Below, one piece after another: positions 8,152-18,114 of a stretch of DNA of 64,000 nt. The stretch's first letter is position 1. Every line of letters starts with the position of its first letter. The DNA is taken from assembly GCF_003324185.1 (NCBI RefSeq), contig NZ_PXUP01000002.1:124001-188000 (forward strand), written 5' to 3'. This DNA is from Faecalibacterium prausnitzii. Lineage in GTDB: Bacteria; Bacillota; Clostridia; Oscillospirales; Ruminococcaceae. The notes under the pieces are model-generated. The model was not told the origin of the DNA. It searched no databases and was given only the letters and a program-made list of their open reading frames with translations. A program made the translations under genes and the position numbers.

Positions 8152-9669
8152 ATGGAACTGAAGATATTCCGGGACACGCTGCCGCAGGGCGGGGCAGGCT
8201 GTACCGTAAAAGCAGAACTTCCGCTGGAGACCGAGATCCGCATCTCGGATGACCTGCCGCCGGTGGGTAAGCTGGTCAAGTGCTTTGTCCGCCCGGTTGT
8301 TCTGCAGCGGCAGCTGCAGCCGGGCAGACTTACCTTAGAGGGCTATCTGCGCTGCACGGTGTTTTACCAGAGCGAAGCAGAAAAAGGCCTGTGCCAGACC
8401 GAGCAAAAGCTGCCCTTCACCCGGCAGCTGGAGCTGCCGGAGCTTACCTTTACGGCATGGACAGCCGTGGTGGAAGGGCAGACAGAGTACCTCAACACCC
8501 GCGCGGCAGACCCGCGCCGCATCGAGGTGCGGGGTGCCTATGGGCTGGTGGTCACGGTGCACACCCAGTGCAAGACCGAGGTGATCACCGCACTGGCAGA
8601 TGGCGGCATCGAGCAGCAGCTGCGCACCCTGCAAGGCGTGCGCAGTGTGGCCGTGTTGGATAAGCTTGTTACCTTAGAGGGAGAGCTTGTCTTTGCAAAG
8701 CCCCCCGCGGCTGTACTGGATATTACCGGCAACGCCTGTGTGGCAGAGGTAAAGCTGCTTGCCGGTAAAGCTGTTGTCAAGGGGGAACTGCGGGTGCAGT
8801 GTGCATGGCGGGCAGAAGGGGACACTGCCCTGCAAAGTCAGGCGGCGGCACTGCCCTTCCAGCAGGTAATAGATTTAGAGGGCATCACCGAGGACTGCCG
8901 CTGCCTGTGTGTGGCAGAGCCGGTGGGGTTTACCCTGTCGCAGGCAGAAAGCGCCGCCGCCCAGCTGACGGCAAATGTCATGCTGCACCTGCGGGCATGG
9001 CGCAGCTATCAGCTGCAAGTGGCAGTGGATGCTTTTTCTACCCGGTTTGAAACGGAACTCACACCGCAGCCGCTCGTCACAGAGCAGTTGCTCTGCACCC
9101 TGAATGATACCGCCACCGCCACAGGCTCCGGACCTCTTCCGGATGCAGGGGCGCAGCTGCGGGCCTGTTTTGTGCACTATGGCCCTCAGCAGGCCGTCCA
9201 AAAAGGGGAGGGCTGGGTGCTTGCCGCCAAAGCAGTGGTAACTGCCCTTGCAGAGAATACCCTCGGCGAGCTGGAAAGCTACGAAAAAACCTTGGAGGTC
9301 GCTGTCCCGCTGCCCATTACGCCGCCGGAGGGAACGGTGCTTGTGCCGGAATGTTGGCTGAGCATCGAGAACATGCAGTGCACCTGTGCGGGCGGCACAC
9401 TGGAAGCTACGATTACAGTCCGGGCAGAGGGCGCGATTTTAGGCTGTACCACCAGCCCGGTCATCGGCAGCATCACCCTTGGCGACCCGCTGCCCGATAC
9501 CGACCCCGAGATCGCCTTGCGTATCTACTACGCGCAGGCCGGAGAGGAGGTGTTTGCAGTGGCCCGGCGGTTCCATGTAGCCCCGGCGCAGATCCTTGCG
9601 GCAAACCAGCTGGAAGAGGAGCTTGCCTGTCTGCCGCAGGCACAGCAGTTGCTGATCCCGGTCACCTGA
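8152..9669 (+). CDS. sipL: SipL-like SPOCS/DUF3794 and LysM spore coat morphogenesis protein
   Basis: 505 residues with repeated DUF3794 (SPOCS) domains and one C-terminal LysM domain (about 455-503, ending ILAANQLEEELACLPQAQQLLIPV). That domain order is the signature of SipL, which binds SpoIVA through its LysM domain and anchors the spore coat to the forespore in clostridia. The start ATG follows AAAGGAG by about 10 bases, and there is no signal peptide, as expected for a mother-cell cytoplasmic protein. Placing it beside spoVM puts two SpoIVA partners together. Confidence 0.85.
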   Translation: MELKIFRDTLPQGGAGCTVKAELPLETEIRISDDLPPVGKLVKCFVRPVVLQRQLQPGRLTLEGYLRCTVFYQSEAEKGLCQTEQKLPFTRQLELPELTFTAWTAVVEGQTEYLNTRAADPRRIEVRGAYGLVVTVHTQCKTEVITALADGGIEQQLRTLQGVRSVAVLDKLVTLEGELVFAKPPAAVLDITGNACVAEVKLLAGKAVVKGELRVQCAWRAEGDTALQSQAAALPFQQVIDLEGITEDCRCLCVAEPVGFTLSQAESAAAQLTANVMLHLRAWRSYQLQVAVDAFSTRFETELTPQPLVTEQLLCTLNDTATATGSGPLPDAGAQLRACFVHYGPQQAVQKGEGWVLAAKAVVTALAENTLGELESYEKTLEVAVPLPITPPEGTVLVPECWLSIENMQCTCAGGTLEATITVRAEGAILGCTTSPVIGSITLGDPLPDTDPEIALRIYYAQAGEEVFAVARRFHVAPAQILAANQLEEELACLPQAQQLLIPVT

Positions 9670-9687
9670 GCTGCAAACTTAACTGTA

Positions 9688-9735
9688 CCCCTTTCCCGGA
9701 TGGCACAAGCTGCCGCACCGGGGAGGGGCTTTTTT
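9688..9735 (+). terminator. Intrinsic terminator after the SipL-like gene
   Basis: CCCCTTTCCCGG (9688-9699) pairs with CCGGGGAGGGG (9718-9728) in an imperfect GC-rich stem followed by CTTTTTT. Confidence 0.75.
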
Positions 9736-9941
9736 GTTCGTACTGCGTAGAAAACACAACGCAAAGAATTACTGATTAAGCCAGCAAAGGAAAATGAAAA
9801 ACAGAACGAATCAACGTTATAAAATATAATGAGTATACGTTTAGTATCTTGCACTAGTGATTAAAAGTCAACATTTGATGTGTGCTGATATCGATTTCAA
9901 CGTACGAGAGCACTTTAAAAATACGATTTGTATTTAGCGCT
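9736..9941. other. AT-rich intergenic stretch, no gene seen
   Basis: Together with the flanking signals this gap between the SipL-like gene and ligA is about 410 bases. It is markedly more AT-rich than its surroundings and contains short hexamers such as TATAAAATATAAT (around 9819). No frame of credible length or family resemblance, no tRNA-like fold and no recognised riboswitch was found. Confidence 0.5.
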
Positions 9942-9970
9942 TTGCAGACCATCCATGGATGTGGTATACT
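9942..9970 (+). promoter_or_regulatory. Sigma-A-type promoter upstream of ligA
   Basis: TTGCAG (9942-9947), a 17-base spacer, then TATACT (9965-9970), about 110 bases before the ligA start. Confidence 0.65.
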
Positions 9971-10067
9971 AAGGAAGATGCAAATGCAAACGACTGCCGC
10001 TCGTCTGCTGTGTCCGGTGTACAGCACGGTTTCTGTCGGGCAAGCAGCACGGCGGGCGGTAAAATGA

Positions 10068-12095
<2,028 letters not shown>

Positions 12096-12131
12096 AGCGC
12101 CCTTTTAAATGCCGAAATACAAGTAATTTCA

Positions 12132-12166
12132 AAAGCTTCTGCAATGCTGTTGCAGAGGCTTTTTTG
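12132..12166 (+). terminator. Intrinsic terminator after ligA
   Basis: AAAAGCTTCTGCAA pairs with TTGCAGAGGCTTTT (one G-T wobble), 5-base loop, followed by a T run. Confidence 0.85.
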
Positions 12167-12188
12167 TTTGCCCGTTCCCGGTTCCCGG

Positions 12189-12216
12189 TTCTAATGACGC
12201 ACAAAGCGCATACAAT
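12189..12216 (+). promoter_or_regulatory. Candidate sigma-E-type promoter of the spoIIIA operon
   Basis: CATACAAT at 12209-12216 matches the sigma-E -10 consensus CATACANT. A weak -35 (TTCTAAT, 12189-12195, 4 of 7 to KMATATT) lies 13 bases upstream. The spoIIIA operon is sigma-E transcribed in B. subtilis. The start codon of spoIIIAA is 36 bases downstream of the -10. Confidence 0.55.
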
Positions 12217-12251
12217 GCTAGCACAAAGCTTTCGTGGAAGGAGAAACCAAA

Positions 12252-13142
12252 GTGGACGAGTATTACCGGGCTATCAGAGCCCTTCCCGCTTGGCTTGCAT
12301 CGCCGCTGGCACAGCTGCCCGTACAAACGGCAGTGCGCATACAGGAGCTGCGGCTGCGCACTGGCTGTGCGGTCACATTTACCGTACAGGGGCGGCAATG
12401 CTCTGCTTCGGCACTGCCGGGCTGCCCTCCAAAGCTGGCTGCAATAAGGCTGAATGCGCTGCAAATAGAAGAGATATTTCACACCCTTTGCAATGGCTCG
12501 GTGCACACCCACGAAAGGGAGCTTGCTGAGGGCTACCTGACCACTGCTGTCGGCAACCGCGTGGGCGTGGCGGGGCAGTTCGTACAGCGGGAAGGGCAGT
12601 GCATCGCTCTGCAAAAGGTCACTTCGCTCAACCTGCGGATCGCACGCAGTTGTGTTATCCCTTTGCCGCCCGCGCTGGACAAGCTGCTGGAACAGCACTT
12701 TACCGGGCTGCTGGTGGTGGGAGAGCCCGGCAGCGGCAAGACCACCCTGTTGCGCACTATCGCCCGGACGCTGGCCGAGCGGCAGCGTCTGGTGGCAGTG
12801 ATAGACGAGCGGGGCGAGCTTTTCCCGCCGGAAGGGCCGCTTCCGCCGCTGGAGCGCATTGGCGGGGTGGATAAAGCCCGCGCCGTCCAGATGGTGCTGC
12901 GTACGCTGGCACCACAGGTGATCCTGCTGGACGAGCTGGGCAGTCTGGAGGAAACGATGGCACTGGAGCAGGGCTTTTTCAGCGGGGTGGATTTTATTGC
13001 CAGTATCCACGCGCCGGATGCTGCACAGGCACAGTGCCGCCCGCAGGTGCAGGCTTTGTTGCAGCGCGGGATGCTGCGGCAGCTGGTCATCCTTGCCGGG
13101 CGGGAGACACCGGGTTGCATCCGGGAAGTGTGCGCCGTATGA
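12252..13142 (+). CDS. spoIIIAA: Stage III sporulation ATPase SpoIIIAA
   Basis: Secretion-type ATPase thought to power the SpoIIIA-SpoIIQ channel between mother cell and forespore. The 296-residue product has Walker A GEPGSGKTTLL and Walker B VILLDELG, with the AAA/PilT-like fold of the family. I chose the GTG at 12252 because AGGAG (12239-12243) is 8 bases upstream; an earlier GTG at 12234 lies within the ribosome-binding region. Its TGA overlaps the spoIIIAB ATG. Confidence 0.92.
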   Translation: MDEYYRAIRALPAWLASPLAQLPVQTAVRIQELRLRTGCAVTFTVQGRQCSASALPGCPPKLAAIRLNALQIEEIFHTLCNGSVHTHERELAEGYLTTAVGNRVGVAGQFVQREGQCIALQKVTSLNLRIARSCVIPLPPALDKLLEQHFTGLLVVGEPGSGKTTLLRTIARTLAERQRLVAVIDERGELFPPEGPLPPLERIGGVDKARAVQMVLRTLAPQVILLDELGSLEETMALEQGFFSGVDFIASIHAPDAAQAQCRPQVQALLQRGMLRQLVILAGRETPGCIREVCAV

Positions 13143-13603
13143 GTGGCCTTCTGCACGGGCTTGGCCTGCTTTTGCTCCCACTGTGCGGCTGGCTGGCGGG
13201 GGATGCGGTACAGGCTCAGACAAGTCTGCACCTTGCTGCCTTGCAGGGCACCATCGCGTTATTACAGCGCATCCGGCAGGAGATACAGTACCGCCGGGCA
13301 GACCTGCAAAGCCTCTGCCGGCAGCTTTGCCGCGAGGGCCTTTTGCCACAAAATCCCGGCGGTACATTGCAGCAGTTGCCTGCACCGTGGCAGCTTTCAG
13401 CAGAGGAGCGTGCCTGCTTTGCAGAGTGCTTTAGCGGAATCGGCCGCGCAGAGGCCGCACAGGAATGCGAGCGGCTGGGTTACTATACGGCGCGGTTTGA
13501 GGACTATTTACAGCAGGCACGCCGCACAGCACAGCGGCAGGCCGGTTTGCCGCACCGTCTGGGGTTGGCTGGCGGTATGATGCTGGCGCTACTCTTTTGG
13601 TAA
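13139..13603 (+). CDS. spoIIIAB: Stage III sporulation protein SpoIIIAB
   Basis: 154-residue GspF-like membrane protein with an N-terminal hydrophobic segment (GLLLLPLCGWLAG), a central helical soluble region rich in Gln and Arg, and a C-terminal hydrophobic helix (GLAGGMMLALLFW). It overlaps spoIIIAA by four bases (ATGA). Identity is supported by size, topology and operon position more than by strong motifs. Confidence 0.85.
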   Translation: MSGLLHGLGLLLLPLCGWLAGDAVQAQTSLHLAALQGTIALLQRIRQEIQYRRADLQSLCRQLCREGLLPQNPGGTLQQLPAPWQLSAEERACFAECFSGIGRAEAAQECERLGYYTARFEDYLQQARRTAQRQAGLPHRLGLAGGMMLALLFW

Positions 13604-13630
13604 AAGCTGTACAGAACAAAGGAGAAACGG

Positions 13631-13825
13631 ATGGATATCGAACTTGTGTTCAAAATTGCGGCCATCGGCATCATCGTGGCAGTACTTAATCAGCTGCTCA
13701 TCCGCTCCGGGCGGGAGGATCAGGCCATGATGACCACATTGGCGGGGCTTGTGGTAGTGCTTTCCATTCTCGTCAAGCAGATCAGCACCCTGTTTGCCAC
13801 CATCCGGTCTCTGTTCGCGCTATGA
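13631..13825 (+). CDS. spoIIIAC: Stage III sporulation protein SpoIIIAC
   Basis: 64-residue, two-helix membrane protein matching the family's usual 65 residues. The first helix is IAAIGIIVAVLNQLL and the second LAGLVVVLSILVKQI, separated by the conserved polar loop RSGREDQAMM. The ATG follows GGAG. The stop overlaps the spoIIIAD start. Confidence 0.92.
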   Translation: MDIELVFKIAAIGIIVAVLNQLLIRSGREDQAMMTTLAGLVVVLSILVKQISTLFATIRSLFAL

Positions 13826-14205
13826 GCGCAGCAGTTCCGGTGCTGACTGCGCTGCTGCTGATGGCCTTTGCGGGAGTTCTATTGCAGCGGTATTCCCCGG
13901 CATTTGCGTTGCTGCTTTCGCTGGGTGCTGCGGTGTGGCTGCTGCTCCGTCTGGCACAGCCGCTGCGCGGGGTACTGCAAGCAATGGTACAGCTGGGGCA
14001 GCGCACCAATGCGCAAGCCTTTTCCTGCCTTTTGCGCAGCGCGGGCATCCTGTTGCTGGCAGATTACGTCCGCACCCTCTGCGAGGAAGCAGGAGCAGAT
14101 ACTCTTGCATGGTGCGCCGGGCTGGCGGGGCGGTGTCTCGTACTGGCAGCAGTATGGCCGCTGCTGGAACAGATATTCCAGACGATCTGGGGGTTGGCAG
14201 GATGA
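13822..14205 (+). CDS. spoIIIAD: Stage III sporulation protein SpoIIIAD
   Basis: 127-residue polytopic membrane protein, the size expected for SpoIIIAD, with four likely hydrophobic segments. The conserved C-terminal pattern CEEAGADTLAWCAGLAGR is visible (two Cys and the EAG). It overlaps spoIIIAC by four bases and spoIIIAE by four. Confidence 0.9.
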   Translation: MSAAVPVLTALLLMAFAGVLLQRYSPAFALLLSLGAAVWLLLRLAQPLRGVLQAMVQLGQRTNAQAFSCLLRSAGILLLADYVRTLCEEAGADTLAWCAGLAGRCLVLAAVWPLLEQIFQTIWGLAG

Positions 14206-15260
14206 AAAAATGCGCCCTTATCATTTGCATGGCAACGCTGGGTTTTCTGTGCAGCAAAACCGCTCTGAAAGCTGCGGCAGCAGAAGCCACACCGTGGCAA
14301 ACCTATCTCGACAAGGCACCTGTACAGGCCGAGCAGTTTGCGGCAGACCCGCTTGGCACCCTTGTGCGTTTGTTTGCCGCCGAACCGGTGCAATTGCTGC
14401 GGGATACGATGCAACAATATGCCGATGTTCTGCTGTTTTTGTCGCTGGCAGCTGGACTTGCATTTCTCTTGCAGGACACTGCCGACAGAGCACTGCTGGA
14501 GCTGGCGGCTGCCGGCGGCTGCGGCGTTCTATTGTGGCAGGAGCTGGACAAGCTTGCCGCTGCCCTGTGCACCCGGATGGCCGGGTGGAAAAGTTATCTG
14601 CTGGGCTTTTTGCCGGTATACAGCGGCGTGTTGGCAGCTGGCGGTGAATGGAACGCCGGAGCGGCTGCAAACGGCTTTCTGCTCACGGTGCTGTGTTTTA
14701 TCGCACAGGCGGTCACCCTCTGGCTGCAGCCGCTGCTGCGCAGCTACCTTGCCATCAGCATGGCCTGCGGCATCAGTTCCCGCAAAAGTCTGTTCGAGGG
14801 CTGCACTCTGACCGGGCGGCTGCTGCGGCAGGCCATCGGCTGGGCAGGCAAAGCGTTCGCCGCTCTGATGAGCATTCAGCGCGTAGTCACGGTGCAGCTG
14901 GATCGTTCAGCCTCCCGTCTGGGACAGCTGCTGACCGGCAGTGTGCCCATTGTAGGGCAGGCGCTGAGCAACGCGGCAGATGCAGTGCTGGCCGGGATGC
15001 AGTTGCTCAAAAGCACCCTTGGCATTGCCGCATTGCTCAGCATCGGGGCAGAATTTGCGCCCTTGTATCTCGGGCTGCTGGTGCATCTGCTTTTTCTGTC
15101 CTGCTGCGGCTGGCTTGCCGGGATCGGCGGGCTGGAGCATTGCCATAAGCTGCTGCAATGCTTTGCCGAAGCTGTGCGCTGCATGGCGGCTGTTACGGCC
15201 TTGTTTTTTATGTTGTTTGTGGTGGGCATCGTGCTGCTGATGCTGACAGGGGGTGGTTAG
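14202..15260 (+). CDS. spoIIIAE: Stage III sporulation protein SpoIIIAE
   Basis: 352-residue integral membrane protein of the SpoIIIA complex. The N-terminus is a cleavable-looking signal peptide (MKKCALIICMATLGFLCSK), followed by a short periplasmic-type domain and seven or so membrane helices. The start ATG at 14202 overlaps the spoIIIAD stop; no separate Shine-Dalgarno is needed in such a coupled array. Confidence 0.9.
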   Translation: MKKCALIICMATLGFLCSKTALKAAAAEATPWQTYLDKAPVQAEQFAADPLGTLVRLFAAEPVQLLRDTMQQYADVLLFLSLAAGLAFLLQDTADRALLELAAAGGCGVLLWQELDKLAAALCTRMAGWKSYLLGFLPVYSGVLAAGGEWNAGAAANGFLLTVLCFIAQAVTLWLQPLLRSYLAISMACGISSRKSLFEGCTLTGRLLRQAIGWAGKAFAALMSIQRVVTVQLDRSASRLGQLLTGSVPIVGQALSNAADAVLAGMQLLKSTLGIAALLSIGAEFAPLYLGLLVHLLFLSCCGWLAGIGGLEHCHKLLQCFAEAVRCMAAVTALFFMLFVVGIVLLMLTGGG

Positions 15261-15743
15261 ATGCAGGCATTTCAGCGGGCCGCGGCAGTATTCTGCATAG
15301 CGTGCATCGGGGCGGAGCTGGTCAGTTTTTTTGCTGGGCAAAGCTGGGCTGGCCGGTGCATAAAAGCCGCAGCCGGGTTATATATTTTAGCAGTCCTTCT
15401 TGCGCAGCTGCCACGGCTGCCAGGCAAGATTATGACCGCTTTTTCAGGGAATACAGCCCCGGCGGCCACGTCCACTGCACAGCCGGATGCACTGGAAACG
15501 GAGATCCTGACCGAGACAGAGACCCGGTTGGCGGAGTACTGTACCGCACAGTGCCGCCAGCAGTTCGGGCTTGATGCCAGCGTGACGGTCACGCTGGAAA
15601 AAGCCGGGCAGCAGGTCGTGGTAAAAAAGGTTGTTGCTGCCTTCCCGGCGGGCTGTACCGCCGCCCAAAAGCAGGCAGCGCTCAGCTTTTTGCAGCAGAC
15701 ACTGGGCACCGCTCCCACGGCAGCGGAGGAGAGCACACCGTGA
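15261..15743 (+). CDS. spoIIIAF: Stage III sporulation protein SpoIIIAF
   Basis: 160 residues: two N-terminal transmembrane helices, then a soluble domain with the ring-building-motif style fold known for SpoIIIAF (about 70-155; pattern VTVTLEKAGQQVVVKKV). It begins immediately after the spoIIIAE stop and overlaps spoIIIAG by four bases (GTGA). Confidence 0.85.
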   Translation: MQAFQRAAAVFCIACIGAELVSFFAGQSWAGRCIKAAAGLYILAVLLAQLPRLPGKIMTAFSGNTAPAATSTAQPDALETEILTETETRLAEYCTAQCRQQFGLDASVTVTLEKAGQQVVVKKVVAAFPAGCTAAQKQAALSFLQQTLGTAPTAAEESTP

Positions 15744-16252
15744 AGAAGAATGAATTGCTTTCCGCTTTACGCTCTTTGCAAAGCAACAAAAACCGCACCG
15801 CGCTGGCGGTGACGGTCGGCGTGATGGCAATGCTGCTGCTTTTGCTGTCGGAACTTTTACCCAGCGGCAACACGCAGAAAACCGCGGCATCTACTGTCCG
15901 GACTGCTGCCGTCAGCCAGTACCAGACCCAACTGGAGCAGCAGCTGGAAGAGCTTATCAGCCAATTGCAGGGAGCAGGGCGCACCACGGTCATGGTCACC
16001 CTGACCACCGGAGAGGAGACTATCTATGCAGTAGATACCCAGACCGGAGATCTGCAACAGCAGGAGACGCACGTTCTTTTACAGGATGGGTCTGCGCTGG
16101 CCGAGACTACCTATCTGCCGCAGGTCTGCGGGGTCGCCGTGCTGTGTGAGGGCGGGGGAGATGTCCGGGTTGCAGCCCGCATTACTGAGCTGCTGCATTC
16201 GCTGTTGGATCTGCCCACGAACCGCATCTGCGTGGAGCAACGCAAGTGCTGA
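15740..16252 (+). CDS. spoIIIAG: Stage III sporulation protein SpoIIIAG
   Basis: 170-residue channel-ring protein. One N-terminal membrane helix (AVTVGVMAMLLLLLSELL) precedes a soluble YscJ/FliF-like ring-building domain; the pattern GAGRTTVMVTLTTGEETIYAV is typical of the family. The start is GTG at 15740, overlapping the spoIIIAF stop. It should form the large mother-cell-side ring. Confidence 0.88.
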   Translation: MKKNELLSALRSLQSNKNRTALAVTVGVMAMLLLLLSELLPSGNTQKTAASTVRTAAVSQYQTQLEQQLEELISQLQGAGRTTVMVTLTTGEETIYAVDTQTGDLQQQETHVLLQDGSALAETTYLPQVCGVAVLCEGGGDVRVAARITELLHSLLDLPTNRICVEQRKC

Positions 16253-16311
16253 GCTGCTGCTTTGATCGAGTACCAAAACTATTTACCCAAAAACAAAGGA
16301 GGAAGCGTTTT

Positions 16312-16935
16312 ATGAGAGCACTTTCCAGAAACACCCGCAGGGTCACCGCCCTGACACTGGCGGCGGCGCTGGTCATTGCCGTCTACTTAAACTGGCAGTA
16401 TGCCCGGGCAGACATTACTCCGCAGACAGAGGACGACACCCTCATGGTCTCGGCAGAGCCAGTGGAGGCAGAAGCGGAGACTGCCATCACGGATGCGCTG
16501 CCCACAGAGGCGGAGGCCGCCTCCGGTGTCAATAAAAATTATGGCGAAGCACAGCTTGTCAGCGTAGCAAACGACAGCGGCACCCGCTTTTTTGAACAGG
16601 CTCGGCTCAAGCGGGAAAAGGCACACGACGAAGCAATGGATACCCTGCAAAAGAGCCTGAAGTCCTCCTCCCTGACAGCGGAGGAGAAAAAGGAGTACAC
16701 CGCACAAATGGCGGCAGGGCTGGAGGATCTGAACGCAGAAAACGAGATCGAAACGCTGGTGCGCGCCAAGGGCTTTGCGGATTGCCTGTGCTTTTTGCAA
16801 GCAGGGCGGGCAGACCTGACCGTGATGACAGCGGGTGAGCCGCTCACGGCGGCGCAGGTGGCACAGATCCGGGATGTGGTGATGAACAAAAGCAGCGTGA
16901 CCGCCCAGAATATTACGGTGGTGGAGGTAAAGTAA
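16312..16935 (+). CDS. spoIIIAH: Stage III sporulation protein SpoIIIAH
   Basis: 207 residues. The N-terminal membrane anchor (TALTLAAALVIAVYLNWQYA) ends in the typical YLNW motif. An acidic linker follows, then the ring-building domain that binds SpoIIQ across the intermembrane space (from about SGTRFFEQARLKREKAHDEA to the end). A strong AAAGGAGG lies upstream of the ATG at 16312. It completes a full spoIIIAA-AH set. Confidence 0.92.
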   Translation: MRALSRNTRRVTALTLAAALVIAVYLNWQYARADITPQTEDDTLMVSAEPVEAEAETAITDALPTEAEAASGVNKNYGEAQLVSVANDSGTRFFEQARLKREKAHDEAMDTLQKSLKSSSLTAEEKKEYTAQMAAGLEDLNAENEIETLVRAKGFADCLCFLQAGRADLTVMTAGEPLTAAQVAQIRDVVMNKSSVTAQNITVVEVK

Positions 16936-16956
16936 GCACTCTTTATCTATGCGGAT

Positions 16957-17016
16957 ATCCCGGCGGCGCAGGCGCAGCTTTTCTTGCAGGCAGAAAGCCG
17001 TATGCGCTGCCGGGAT
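16957..17016 (+). terminator. Large hairpin downstream of spoIIIAH
   Basis: ATCCCGGCGGCGCA (16957-16970) pairs with TGCGCTGCCGGGAT (17003-17016) at 13 of 14 positions. An inner GCTTT/AAAGC hairpin sits in the loop. No T run follows, so it may act as an mRNA 3'-end stabiliser or a weak terminator. The rest of the gap to yqhY holds only the promoter described next. Confidence 0.5.
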
Positions 17017-17057
17017 GCCATTCTATGCTGATTTCCATCTTCTTTTCCAAACAAGTA

Positions 17058-17087
17058 TTGAAATTACCCCCGCATTGATGGTATAAT
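17058..17087 (+). promoter_or_regulatory. Sigma-A-type promoter for the yqhY-nusB operon
   Basis: TTGAAA (17058-17063), an 18-base spacer, then TATAAT (17082-17087), 138 bases upstream of yqhY. Confidence 0.75.
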
Positions 17088-17224
17088 AACTCTATCAAAA
17101 ATGAATGCTGCGCGCCTTTATGCACTGTACAAGGGCGCGTTTGAACACAAAAGGCAGACACGGCAGACCGGTTTCAGGGTTTTGAAACCGCTGCCGGAGC
17201 AGCCTTTGGATGGAGGACAGCACA

Positions 17225-17584
17225 ATGGATTTACAGAACATGGATCTTCAGGGCGGCAGCCTTCAGATTTCGACCGAGGTCGTGGGTAAGATTGCCCGCT
17301 GCGCCGCACTGGAAGTGGACGGCGTTGCCGAGGTGTCCTGCGGCGTGCAGAATAAAAAGCTGAAAAGCCTGCTGGAATCTGCCAGTATCCAGCCGCCTGT
17401 GGTGGTTGAGATGCGGGACGGCACGGCCAGCATCACTCTGCACCTGATGATGCAGTTCGGCGCACGGATTCCCTCTGTGGCTGAAAAAGTACAGGAGAAC
17501 GTCAAGTCTGCTGTGCAGAACATGACCAATGTGACGGTTAGCCGCGTGGATCTGGTCATTGCAGGCCTTGCCGAAGCGCAGTAA
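17225..17584 (+). CDS. yqhY: Asp23/Gls24 (DUF322) family protein YqhY
   Basis: 119-residue Asp23/Gls24 protein; recognisable core LQISTEVVGKIARCAALEVDGV and the C-terminal NVTVSRVDLVIAGL. It lies just upstream of nusB as yqhY does in B. subtilis (accBC-yqhY-nusB), where it is linked to control of acetyl-CoA carboxylase, although accBC are not adjacent here. I chose the second ATG (17225) because GGAGGA ends 7 bases before it. Confidence 0.85.
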   Translation: MDLQNMDLQGGSLQISTEVVGKIARCAALEVDGVAEVSCGVQNKKLKSLLESASIQPPVVVEMRDGTASITLHLMMQFGARIPSVAEKVQENVKSAVQNMTNVTVSRVDLVIAGLAEAQ

Positions 17585-17667
17585 CGAATTCAGCAAAAAA
17601 TCATATCAGAAACGATCCTCCTCCCGGCAGGCCCGGCGGGGAGGGTTTGTATTGCGAAAGGAACATT

Positions 17668-18114
17668 ATGGAAAACATTCTGCCCCGTAGAGAAGCCCGC
17701 GAAAACGCCTTTTTGCTGGCATTTTCGCAGACCTTTGGTGACATTCCTCTGGCCGAGGCATTGTCCAACCACGCTGAGAACGATGAAGAGCATCCCGTGG
17801 ACGCGTTCAGCCGTCTGTTGCTGAACGCCTACTACGATCATTCCGCAGAGGTGGATGACGAGATCCGCGCTCACCTGCGCAACTGGACCATGGAGCGTCT
17901 GCCCCGCGTCAGCCTGACTGTGTTGCGTCTGGCCGTGGCCGAGATGCTGTTCGGCGGCGAGAACAAGCCCGGCGTTGCCATCAATGAGGCTGTGGAACTG
18001 ACCAAGAAGTACGGCGCGGGCGAGGACTACCAATTTGTGAATGGCCTGCTGGGTGCTGTGGCACGCGACCACGGCCTGAGTGATGAAGCCGTCACGGAGT
18101 CGGCTGAACAGTGA
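17668..18114 (+). CDS. nusB: Transcription antitermination factor NusB
   Basis: 148-residue all-helical NusB; family landmarks are RREARENAFLLAFSQTF at the N-terminus and PGVAINEAVELTKKYG followed by FVNGLLGAV at the C-terminus. It acts with NusE/S10 in rRNA antitermination. ATG at 17668 follows AAAGGA. A GC-rich hairpin (CCTCCC/GGGAGG, 17620-17644) lies between yqhY and nusB. The GTGA overlap couples it to the next gene. Confidence 0.93.
   Translation: MENILPRREARENAFLLAFSQTFGDIPLAEALSNHAENDEEHPVDAFSRLLLNAYYDHSAEVDDEIRAHLRNWTMERLPRVSLTVLRLAVAEMLFGGENKPGVAINEAVELTKKYGAGEDYQFVNGLLGAVARDHGLSDEAVTESAEQ

Noticed and set aside
9736-9941. Small gene or ncRNA in the SipL-ligA gap
   Set aside because: Only AT-rich sequence and scattered promoter-like hexamers; nothing stable or family-like could be supported.
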